From the NCBI GenBank assembly GCA_009741485.1, contig CM019214.1, positions 22,900,267 to 22,964,266 of the forward strand: a stretch of DNA of 64,000 nt, written 5' to 3'. Position numbers and translations under genes: made by a program. Of this stretch, positions 52,801 to 62,174 are shown piece by piece (position 1 is the first letter of the stretch; the number at the start of each line of letters is the position of its first letter). The notes below the pieces were generated by a model that saw only the letters and a list, made by a program, of their open reading frames with translations, did not search any database and was not told the origin of the DNA. Origin of the DNA: Malurus cyaneus samueli (taxonomy: Eukaryota; Chordata; Aves; Passeriformes; Maluridae).

Positions 52801-55800
52801 AAACAAACACCATACCAAACTAAAGTTTTGACTTTATTACTGGTCATTGTCTGTATATTTCTGTATATTTCAGCACCCAGAAAGTTCAGGAGGAGAAAAA
52901 TAAAGCTATAGATGATGCACTTCGGCGTCGTGAGGTTGCTGTGAAGAACATAGAGGAGATATATGACCAAAAGCTGAAGACAGAACTCTTAAAGTAAAAA
53001 TTTTATTTGTCTCAATAGGACACATAATATTTTCTATGGAATCAGAATACTAAATTCTGTAGGATTTCCTTTGAAAAGCGTAACAGAGCAAGAACTTTGA
53101 AAATGTGCACCTGTCTTTTTTTTAGTCAGATTAAAGCTTTTATGTTACTGCTTAGCTATATGCTAGTAAGTTTACTATAGAAAATAATTCTCCTTTGATT
53201 ATAGGTTATATTATTGCTGTCGTTTAAACTCTGTGTCAATATCTGGAAAAGAGATCTGACATTAGCTTGTATATTTAGACAAGAGAATCTGAAGCAGTAT
53301 TAGTTACTTCCTTTGACCACAGTTAAAAGAACTGACCATTTTATGTATGCCAAAGGGGCATGAAGGGGAAATCAGTGTTAAAGAGATGTTACAAGTTTCT
53401 TGGAAAAGGGGTGAGACACACTAGTCCATTATACAGACAGACTGGCTCTTACCTTCACCCCTTCCCCGTTTTGAAGAGGGATTCTCTGATATAGATCTCC
53501 CTCTTCTATTGGCTTGAACCTTGTCTTAGGGAATTGGCAGTCATCCATGATTTCTTTTGGGGTGTTGCGGTGGGTATATCCTAACTTTGCAGTTGTACTT
53601 TCTTGTAGTATCTTGGTCATTTGAAGGATTCCTTGATACTTTAATGCAGACAAGTGCTCTTGGCATGTCACAAACCTGTCTCAGTTAAACCAAATGATTG
53701 ATGTATCATTATGTTTTATTGCAAACCAGTGTGCACTGTTACCTGTGTTTGTAGGTCTTTAAATTAAAGAGCAAAGATGTTGAAAGTAGGTTTTGGTAAA
53801 AATAATCCCTTGGCATTTGATTGTTTTGTTAGAGAACTGTGAAATGCAACTGACTCACCTTGATATCTTATTTTATCTGGTATATAACAGCTAATTACAA
53901 ATACTGATTGCAAAGTCTTTCCAGTACAAGAGGAGAAGCAAAGCATTTTGAGGATAAACTTCTGCTTGACTTATTGTATCAACATACAAAATGTTTTAAA
54001 GCATGGTGCAGGTGCTCAGAAAGACAAGATCCATGTTCTTTTATCCTAAATAATTGATGAAAAGCATTAAAGAACTACTGTTTATTGTACAGAAGTAGTG
54101 ATGCTTGCTAGGAAATTAAAAATTTTATTTTTCAGTAAACATTAAACGCCATACTTGGGATAAGGATCTCAGTGGTCTGCACCATTTGCAGAAATGCAGG
54201 AGAGTGGATTTGGCTAAATCTGAAACCATTTATAATTATGTCCCAGTCATGTAAAATGCTGAACTTTCTTAGCTCCTGTAAGTTCCAGGGCAATGGAATG
54301 GCACAGTTAGATGAGTGTTGGGCTCTGAATAGTGGTGTACCTGGGTAGTGCTCAGTGTCTGACTGGTGGGTGGTGGTGTGCAGAGAATCCCTGGGGCCAG
54401 TTCTGTGGCCCTTATTGCCCAACACCTTTGTCTGGATGTGGGCACAGGGCATCCTCAGCTTTGAACATGAGGCTTAATTAAGAGGAATCATTTCCACAAC
54501 AAATGGCAGAGTTTCAGTTCAGGCAGACTTTGACAAGGTTGGGGATTCTGCCAGTGCAAATCTTAGGAATTTTAACAAGGAAAACTGCAAAGCTCAGTGC
54601 TCGGGGCAGAATAGCCCTATGAAGTTGTATAAATGGGGAAAAGGAATTGATGAGGAGTTGCATTTCTGAAGAGGAAGTGGGTGAGTTACAGTGAATACTA
54701 GGTTGATTATGAGCCAGCAGCATGCTCTGGCTAATAAGGCAAACATGATGGGTAACATTAGAAGCAGCATGGCCAGCAGACTGAGGGAACTTACTGTCCC
54801 CTTAAGGTGTTGGGGAAGTATATGCTAGGAATACCACGCCAAGGTTTGGGTTCCCCTGTTGAAAAAAGTCATGAAGAAACTGGAAAGGGCTTGATAAAGT
54901 CTGTCAGGGGAGTAACTGGACTCTGAAATGTGACTTCTGAGTTCATATGGCAGGGGCTGGAAATTGTGGCTTGGGAGATTTAGCTTGGGCATAAGCAAAA
55001 AATCTACTGGGAGAGTAGGGCAGCATTGCTACAGATCATCCAGGGAGGTGGTGGAATATATGTCCTTTGAGGTTTTCCAGACTGGGCTAGGAGAGGCACA
55101 GCTTCCCTGCTCAACAGGTGACAATAGTCTGGCTTTTTGAGGAGGCAGTTGAATGAGATGATTGGCAGGACTCTTTCAAGCCCTTTTGGTCTCTCTGTGA
55201 TAATTAATTTTGTCAATAAATAATTGTGTGATTAGTTTGGGAAGGAATGGAATTACACAAATGCCTGTGCACACACATTCTTTGGGAATGCATAATTCTT
55301 TCTGTTTCTAGGTATCAGCTTGAATTAAAAGAAGAATACATAGCCAGAACCAATAAAGTTACTGAAGATGAGAAAAAAAATAAAGGTAACCATCTGCCTG
55401 AGATTGCTAAAGTACCTGTTTATCTTTAGAGCTTTTACTATCAGATGCCAAACCATTGCTGTTACTGAACAGTCCTCGTGTTCAGTGGTATAAGGGACAA
55501 AAAAGCCTCAGAACAGATGACAGTTCAGCAACAGTGACAGTTCAGCAGCAGTGACAGTTCAGCAGCTCATTGCTGTTCAGAATGCAGTGGGAACCATAAA
55601 CTGCTGCTTTGCACAGAGGCTGCAAAGCATTCCTGGTTTTTCAGTGTCCCATTTCCTTCGGAAGTCCTATTAGCTCAGTCAGGCTTTAACTGAACTCTGG
55701 TAGTGTACCCTGAACAGTTGCCAGTTTCTACATTTATTGTGCACAAGATGTTTAATTGGAACTTGTGGAAGAGAACTGGAACAGATAACAGGGTTAGGCT

Positions 55801-58800
55801 TTTAAGTTAGGGACTTGTAAGAAATGATGTATCATAGGCATATGAATTTGATTTACTTATTTCTAAATGTGTATATGCATATGTATACATTTATACATAC
55901 AGTATGATTTACTTAATTTTGAAGGCGTGTGTATGGCATTCAGTCATTTTTATGTCTTAAATTAAATTGAATTTTCAGCTTAGCAGCTTAAAACTGTTTT
56001 TTGCTGATACAGTTTTTTACTGTAATACTCTACTAATTTTAATTCAGCATTTGTAATCCTCCCTGCAGAGAAAGCTATGCTTTTGCATGAAGAAGCCATT
56101 GCTGTTAATTCAAAAAAGGAGGAACTCAAGCAAGCTGTATCACGCACGAAAGAGCTTGAGGTAATTGCAAATATGAATTTAAAGAAGCTGTATTCTAATT
56201 GGTGCAGTTGAGGTGTGTTACAAATAAAAAAGAAAATGTGAAATAAAAATAATTGTTAAGTAGTACAGCGGTTCATAAGCTTCTAAACTGTTCTTTCTTT
56301 GCAGCTGGATTTGGAGTCAGTGAAGGCCCAGATTATGTTGGTAAATAAACAGAATCAGTTGTTGACAGAAAAACTGAAAGAGGTGTCAGACTATCCTTTG
56401 CTAAAGGAGGAAAAATTGGAGCTCCAAGTTCAGAATAAACTACTTAGGCAACAGTTGGATGAGACTCGCAGTGAGAACCAGCATCTTCGAGACAGTCAGT
56501 GTGAATGATTTAGTAATTTTCTTGTTTATGTTTCTCTTACAAGTGTTTATTTAAAAGTGAATTTTCATTCAAATGCCCTCTTTGTATTATGTTTGTAGTA
56601 GCTTGCATGAAGCCCAAGCTAGTATTTGCATGTAATTAAACAGTCCTTGGCATAAGTTTATTTTCTTTTCTATGTCTGTATGGGAGAAATCCTGAATTAA
56701 GAGGTACCTATAATATAGAAGGATATTCCTTTCACCCTGTGGAAAAAGCAGTGCAGTATTTCTAACCATAGCATTAGTGTAATTAACTGCTTGCCTCACT
56801 ATAGTAATAAGTACAAAATATTTTTAACGTGCATTTGAGATTACAGAGGAGTAGAGATGTATGCACTGTTACATGAGGTACGTATTTTTTTTCCAGTGTA
56901 GGACAATCTGGGTCTAGTTCCTGAAGGAGTTCACCAACAAAGATTTTGGTCCTTTGTAAAATGAAGAAGAATATCCCCAAGTACTTTTTTCAGACAAAGC
57001 CTTATTACGTTCCTAAAATCAAAACAGCTTTACATGTTTGCGGGGTATTGTGTAGAAAAGTGCACAGTTGTTATTCTTTGTCTGAGTGTCCAGTGTTTCC
57101 CTTTTTGGGTAGAGCTGTCCCAGCCTTCAGCAGAGTACCTGGCCTGCCAAGTGGAGCTGAAGAGAGTGGAGCATTCTAGGAAGCTGATGCTGGATGAATT
57201 TGAAAGTCATAAGCAGATGTTGGAAAAGCAGCTACAAAGTGAGGTAAATTGTTGTTTCTAAATTATTCTTCCTGTCATCTGTTTCACAATTATCCATCTA
57301 CCCTTGCAGGCTGTTTGGCAACCAGTTACAAGGATTGTTTGTACTGTGCTTATTTTTATGTAAACAACTCTAAAGAAAACAAAACATCACAACACCAGAA
57401 AAGTACCAAAAAATAAAACCAACCCAACATAACCAAAGTAAATCTTACTGAGTCAATAAATTGTCAGTGCTGACTTTCAGTTGGATACTGTGTGTATATT
57501 GTCTGACTGGACCTGAAAATAATTTGGAAACCAAATATTTGGCCAGTTGAGATTATTCTTTTTGTTTGAATTATGCTGGTTTTTATTTTTCTCGTGATCT
57601 CTTATAGGTTGAGCGTTGTGCCCAGTTAAAGGCCCAGCTGTTAGACTCTGAAGCTAATGTCAGGAAGTTAAACGTGCAGGTTGAAGAATTAAAGCTGCAA
57701 GTGAAACAAACACAGGCGGGTTTGTATCTTTCTCCAGAGTGGTCCTTTATGAAGGACAAGTGTAAGAATTTCCAGAAGCTTAAAAAGCTGTGTTGTGTAG
57801 AACTAATACATCACCAGGTAGCAGATTTTAAGTTTAAAATCAAAACCTGTTTAAAAGCCCAGTTTAAAAAGCAGACTCATTGCAACTTCATTTCAGAAAA
57901 CAAACATATAAGAGGAAGGGAAAATACTCGCCCCTGAACACTTGCATATTTTTATGGTCTGTTTTTCCATCAGTATAAAGACATTAATGTTTGCTGGTAA
58001 CATAAGCAGCATTTTCCAGCAGGCAACTTGTGTTTTAATGCATTTTGATTCTTGAGTGTTCATAATAAAAATAATCAAATTGAAATTGTATTTCATACCT
58101 CAGAAATTTGAGTCTAACTCCTAAACATATTTAGTCAAGTCTAATAACTTCTACCTAACTTATGCTTAACTTATCTTGTATGGGCATTAAAAACAGGGGC
58201 ATTTACCTAAAGCAATTCAGCCTGCTGAAGAAGTATACTTTTTAAAGAGGCCTATCTGGTAATTTGCTAATATCAAGTATTATAAATAAAAAGTTTTGGT
58301 ATGTAGAATTAATGTAAAAATATGGATCCAATTCTGTAGTGATTATATATTACATACAACATGTGTTGCATCTCAGTTCATTATATGCAATATTTTACAT
58401 TATTCACTAGACTGATATGTACTTACTTGTGGTACATGTATCAGTACCATGGGGAATTGGAAATTTATTAGTATCAAAATAGCAAATATGTATTTAAATT
58501 CAATGACTGAAAGTACTTTAGGAACTTCTATTTTACATCAGAGTTAATGAAGTCATTGAAGAACCATTTATGTAGAATAAAAACAAAGTTGTAAATTTGC
58601 TGAGAAAGAGTACAGCCCTATAGATTGGTCTTGCGGACTTGTTGAAGCATGCAAGTGCAAAGAAGCAGACAGCCCCAAAACATTCAGTTTAACTGACAAT
58701 TTTAGAGTACTTTTAATTTAAAAAAAAACCCCAAAACGTTTTCTTCATACTGTGTTGTTTTGTTCCAGAATTCTTTTTTATCTAAATAAAGGGAAATTCT

Positions 58801-61800
58801 TAAGACTTATGGCATGCCCTATGTTCTGTAGAGTTTAACAGCGTGATCAGATATAATGTGTCCAAAGTAGTAATGTTTTCATGTTTGTTTATGTATTTAA
58901 GCATAATTTAATTTTAAGCATAAGTTGGAGAGTATATACTTAAGGTAATTTTATGTCAAAGAATTATATATTTAAAAAATAACAGTGGTAATTTGCAGGT
59001 TTTGGAGATGCATTAAAAATACATTTAAATAAATTTCAATTAAATAATTAAGTTCCCAAAACGGATCCCAATTCCATGGTAAAATAATTTTGATCAAATT
59101 GGAATTTAAATGCCATGTTTTACTATTTCTGTTTTGTTGTGGGTCTCCTTCTCTCTCTCTTTAGTGTCACTCACTTTCTCATGTTCCCACATAGCTCTGG
59201 AAAATGAGGTGTATCGGAACCCAAAGCCATCACTTGTGGACCGCTCTGTCCTTGACTTCCTTGGTGACAGGATCGTGCCCCACGACATTTATGTGGATGG
59301 GGCGTTGCTGAGGAGTCCGGGGCTGGCCGATGTGGGGAAGGTCAGTGATGTACCAGGGCCTGGTTATCATCGGCAGCAGCCACAGCCTCGCAGCGCTTCC
59401 CCGGACTCGGACCTGGAGTGCATCGCGCAAGCCCGGGCGAGGGTGAAGGAACTGGAAAAGGAGGCTGAGTACTTGGAAGAAGCCTACAGGAATTACCAAC
59501 ACAGAGTCATACAGAATGCAGCTGTAAGCAGAACACCAAGGAAGATGCAATCCCCTTTAATTCTGCAGTGTCCTCTTAGTAGATACGCTTTGACTACCCA
59601 GCATGAACTGCTAGAGGATAATCCCAGTGCCCCTCATTCCCCTCTGAGCAGTCCAAGAGGTAAAGAACACATCAAAAGAACTGGGCAGGTTGATATCTTT
59701 AAAAATCCCTTAACACCACCACACCAAGGAGCATCTCCTTCAAGGCGCCTTTCTTCTACTCCCATTTCCAAATCAAAGGGAGACCTCCGTAACAACAAAA
59801 TTCCAGATGGTAAGTCACAATTGTTAATGGGGTGCAGTGTTGGGGTTTTACTTACTGTTCTTCTTGTGCTCTGACAAGACGAAGATTTAGCAGTGTTTGT
59901 CTTTCACTCGTTATTTGCTAAGATGCATGAGATATCAGGAGATGTGGTTTTGCAGGAGGCAGAACATACCAGCTGCTTGGAGTATTGCTTCTTCCTGGGA
60001 ACAAGTGCTGGAGAAGTATGTTGAGGGAAGTTAAACATGCTTTAGAGAGGCTTCAAAAGAAGATTATGCTGTATAAATCACTACAGGTGGAACCTTATAA
60101 TATGCAGAGGTTAATTCAAAAGTTGCTATTAAGTTTAACTACTTTGCAACATTATTTATAATTTCTTAACCTCCCTGTATTTCTAACCTTTCATTTAACT
60201 GTTGTAGTTAAAGTGTGTGGCAGCAGACATCTTTGGCTTCTCTTAAATTGAGCTTTCTAGTCTGAAAGGTCCAGATTTCCTTTTGTGTGTTCTTTTTGCT
60301 GTGACACCTTTATCAAATATTCCTCAGTAATTGTAAGGAGGAAGGGTTTAATGTTTGGTCATGATGGGAAAATTTTAATTTGCTATTAATATCACAGTTT
60401 CTAGTAATTCCATAGTCTTTTAATTTTTTTAAGGACAGCAGTACTCAGCAAAGCAAGCAAAATAGAAACAAAATGAAAATTTTTTAAAAAAATCTGTTGT
60501 TTCCAATCTGCAGTACATCTGCTTCTTGAGTGATGCAGTTCTTTTCACCCTGGCTCGAAGTGGATTTAACAGAGTGAAAAAAGGAGACAGTAACAAAAAA
60601 AAAAGATAATCAGCTTCTCCATGAAGGAAGGTTAAATACAAGGGCAGCTTAGTTTGGAAGAGAGGTTGCTGTGCTGTGGGAAATCTGGAAGACAATGAGT
60701 GATGTGACAAAGGTGAAAAGAGATGATTACTGTTTCACAGACCCCAAAATCCCATTGAAAGGAAATAAAATGAAATTGAATAAATGAAATAAAATTAAAT
60801 GCTTTTTCATACAATAGTAAGTTGTTTCTTGCTTCTGTGGGAACAAGTATAGATGCAGGAATAAAACTTCTCTGTCAGGAGGATCCAAAAAAGTATTGAT
60901 TGAAGAAAGGCCACGGTGAGTGTTGCCAGAAGTAAGATATGAATATTCTCCTTTTTCAATTGTAGTTTAGTTTTGTTTGGGCACTGTTAGAAACAGGTTA
61001 CAAACACTGATTGATTGTGGCTGTCCCTGTGTTTCTGCATGTGGAGTATCATACTCGCTGTTACTGAAGACATATTTGAGACTTGAACTACCAAAGCAAT
61101 CTCTTAAGTTTTAAGTTCTGTCAGCTTCTGTAAAGTACCCACGGATTATTTGTTTGACACTGCACACAAACAAAATTTTTCATAGTACAAGGGTTTTGTT
61201 GAAAAATCAGGAAACGTTAAAACTACAGTTGTGTGCATAACCTGAACAATCCTACCTATCTTTGTTCTTTTCAGAAGCTAGTTACAGGATAGCAAATCTG
61301 TTTTTTCCTTTAGATCTGTTTTTTGCTTAAAGCATGATATTAACTGGTTCTGGAAAGGGATAGGAGTTGAATAACAAAGGAGTGCCTTACCTGACTTAGG
61401 AGTTACAGAAATGCAGTGGTGTGGAGTGTAAGAAACCATGCTGCTGCTAGGTGATAGGATCTTAAGGCTAGCTTCAGTTAGTGTGATTTGTCAGCTCCCA
61501 GTTATATTACTTCCCCACTGAGATGTCACGTCTGTTTCATCAGTCTTCTGAGGAATGCTTTTATCTGCTACATATATATTATTCTTTTCTGCTAGAGATG
61601 GCTGAAGCACCAGGTATGGTTTTGCTAAAAAACTGAAAGTCATTCTGGAAGCTTCTGTGGAGGTTTCAGGTGCTATTGAATATATCAGTCTGAACAGCTC
61701 AGGGTAAATTTAAAGAGGTACCATACATGTGGTCTGAGATTTGTTTTTCCTTTAAGTGCAGCTCAGTTGTCAGCACCTATCTCTGGAGGATGAAAGGAAT

Positions 61801-62174
61801 AAGTATGTCCTCATCTAAAATACTTGCAGCTGGCAGATCCAGCAGCTGTTTTCCTGCGTAATATGCAAGTGGAAGGATTATGCAGTTTTTTCTTTTCCTT
61901 TAAATTATCTCATGCGTTTGCCTGTTTTCCTTCCTAAGCCGATGCACATTGCACTAATGATGCATGTGCTGTATTATCAGCCTTGTCTGAGAAATGGTGG
62001 GACAATTAACTAATAAAAATTGTGGTATTTTTATTGTGCAGACATCAGGAGCTCATCCCTTACCTCTTCACAGCGGAGTGTTGACCAGGTTCTTTCTCCT
62101 ATTTCAAAGCCACATTTGCTTTCATCTTCTGAGTCTGTTCCGTCCTCACCATCCAGTCATGGCCACAAAATCAG
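43781..62174 (+). CDS. OFD1: OFD1 centriole and centriolar satellite protein, 5' 16 coding exons (3' end outside window)
   Basis: Sixteen phase-consistent GT-AG exons encode about 795 residues, matching human OFD1 exons 2-17. OFD1 sits at distal centrioles and centriolar satellites, controls centriole length and is needed for primary cilia; human mutations cause oral-facial-digital syndrome 1, Joubert and related ciliopathies. Residues ~68-100 form the LisH motif ([17 protein letters not shown]), residues ~190-545 are long heptad-rich coiled coil (Glu/Lys/Gln-rich), and ~560-795 are a Ser/Pro-rich, poorly conserved linker. The start ATG has strong context (AGGATGG) and is preceded in frame by TAG at 43772, so it is the first usable ATG even without upstream splicing. 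Human OFD1 starts slightly earlier with a different N-terminal stretch. The remaining roughly 200 C-terminal residues should follow beyond 64 kb. Confidence 0.96.
44716..44776 (+). mobile_element. Short CR1 3'-terminal fragment
   Basis: 'gagttggactcaatgatgct' and 'ttccaactcagaattttct' resemble the very end of CR1. The fragment is short, so the call is tentative. Confidence 0.45.
45656..45856 (+). CDS. OFD1: OFD1 exon, residues 33-99 (LisH)
   Basis: 67 codons from [14 protein letters not shown] to ESGLEKKK; acceptor 'ctgtatcag', donor AAG|gtaagt. It contains the LisH dimerisation motif and is highly similar to human exon 3. Confidence 0.97.
46378..46612 (+). mobile_element. CR1 LINE 3' end in OFD1 intron
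   Basis: Contains 'gcccagggagatggtggagt', 'gtccctggatgtgtttaaaa' and the tail 'gattcattctgtgtgattct'. Confidence 0.9.
46884..46952 (+). CDS. OFD1: OFD1 exon, residues 100-122
   Basis: 23 codons, [20 protein letters not shown] and KSL, donor CTG|gtaaag. Matches human [20 protein letters not shown]. The acceptor (ttttccctgaag) is pyrimidine-interrupted but phase demands it. Confidence 0.94.
47038..47065 (+). CDS. OFD1: OFD1 28-nt microexon
   Basis: Acceptor 'tttcttacag', then TSGTQKENK plus one base, donor AAAG|gtacaa. It matches human VSGSDKENQK but is one codon shorter. It is not a multiple of three, so skipping shifts the frame. Confidence 0.93.
47847..47954 (+). CDS. OFD1: OFD1 exon, residues ~132-167
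   Basis: 108 nt encoding [20 protein letters not shown] through YRESL, donor CTTG|gtaagt. It aligns with human [20 protein letters not shown] but is less conserved than its neighbours. Confidence 0.94.
48699..48835 (+). CDS. OFD1: OFD1 exon, residues ~168-213
   Basis: 137 nt; acceptor 'tttttttatag', [17 protein letters not shown] to EEMHQK, donor AAAG|gtataa. The coiled coil begins here. Confidence 0.96.
49920..50093 (+). CDS. OFD1: OFD1 exon, residues 214-271
   Basis: 58 codons, [14 protein letters not shown] to QKQQE; acceptor 'tatgtaaaag', donor GAG|gtgaag. Coiled coil. Confidence 0.95.
51894..52000 (+). CDS. OFD1: OFD1 exon, residues ~272-307
   Basis: 107 nt, [16 protein letters not shown] to RMEAFE plus two bases; acceptor 'gtgattcag', donor AAAT|gtaagt. 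Coiled coil. Confidence 0.95.
52874..52993 (+). CDS. OFD1: OFD1 exon, residues ~307-347
   Basis: 120 nt, [20 protein letters not shown] to TELL plus two bases; donor AA|gtaaaa. The acceptor region holds a duplicated word, CTGTATATTT twice (52851-52870), before CAG. Confidence 0.94.
53453..53675 (-). other. Unidentified exon-like open segment antisense in OFD1 intron
   Basis: On the minus strand an acceptor (actgagacag) is followed by 223 bases open in one frame (74 codons), ending at a strong donor GAAG|gtaaga. The peptide is mixed polar (for example [17 protein letters not shown]) and I do not recognise it. It may be an exon of an unknown antisense transcript, a fragment of an old element, or coincidence. 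Confidence 0.25.
54505..55205 (+). mobile_element. Old CR1 LINE 3' fragment in OFD1 intron
   Basis: Diverged but recognisable CR1 features: 'atgagccagcagcatgctct', 'atcatccagggaggtggtgg' and 'tttcaagcccttttggtctc'. Heavily mutated, hence an older copy than the others. Confidence 0.7.
55312..55385 (+). CDS. OFD1: OFD1 exon, residues ~347-371
   Basis: 74 nt, [20 protein letters not shown] and KKNK, donor AAAG|gtaacc; acceptor 'tctgtttctag'. Coiled coil, close to human [20 protein letters not shown]. Confidence 0.96.
55518..55568 (+). repeat. Three-copy 17-bp minisatellite
   Basis: Units TGACAGTTCAGCAACAG, TGACAGTTCAGCAGCAG and TGACAGTTCAGCAGCTC follow one another in the OFD1 intron. Confidence 0.85.
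56069..56160 (+). CDS. OFD1: OFD1 exon, residues ~372-402
   Basis: 92 nt, [20 protein letters not shown] to RTKELE; acceptor 'cctccctgcag', donor GAG|gtaatt. Coiled coil. Confidence 0.96.
56305..56494 (+). CDS. OFD1: OFD1 exon, residues 403-465
   Basis: 190 nt, [20 protein letters not shown] to ENQHLRD plus one base; acceptor 'ctttctttgcag', donor GACA|gtcagt. Coiled coil. Confidence 0.95.
57113..57243 (+). CDS. OFD1: OFD1 exon, residues ~466-509
   Basis: 131 nt, [20 protein letters not shown] to KQLQSE; acceptor 'tttttgggtag', donor GAG|gtaaat. Aligns with human RLAQPAPELAVFQKEL. Confidence 0.92.
57608..57719 (+). CDS. OFD1: OFD1 exon, residues 510-546, weak donor
   Basis: 112 nt, [20 protein letters not shown] to KQTQA plus one base. 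The phase needed to join the next exon (ALENEVY) places the donor at GCGG|gtttgt, a poor match to consensus. If it is ignored, the frame stays open to a stop at 57935-57937. Confidence 0.9.
59195..59809 (+). CDS. OFD1: OFD1 large exon, residues ~547-751
   Basis: 615 nt after 'cccacatag', from [18 protein letters not shown] to NNKIPD plus one base, donor GATG|gtaagt. Conserved islands with human are [36 protein letters not shown] and SRRLSSTP. The rest is Pro/Ser-rich and divergent. Confidence 0.95.
59820..62041 (+). other. OFD1: OFD1 intron, no gene seen
   Basis: AT-rich intron with short open frames only, ending with acceptor 'tttttattgtgcag'. Confidence 0.6.
62042..62174 (+). CDS. OFD1: OFD1 exon, residues ~752-795
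   Basis: 133 nt, [20 protein letters not shown] to HGHKI plus two bases, donor TCAG|gtaaca. Ser/Pro-rich and poorly conserved; the fit rests on splice sites, phase and position, analogous to human exon 17. Confidence 0.82.
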
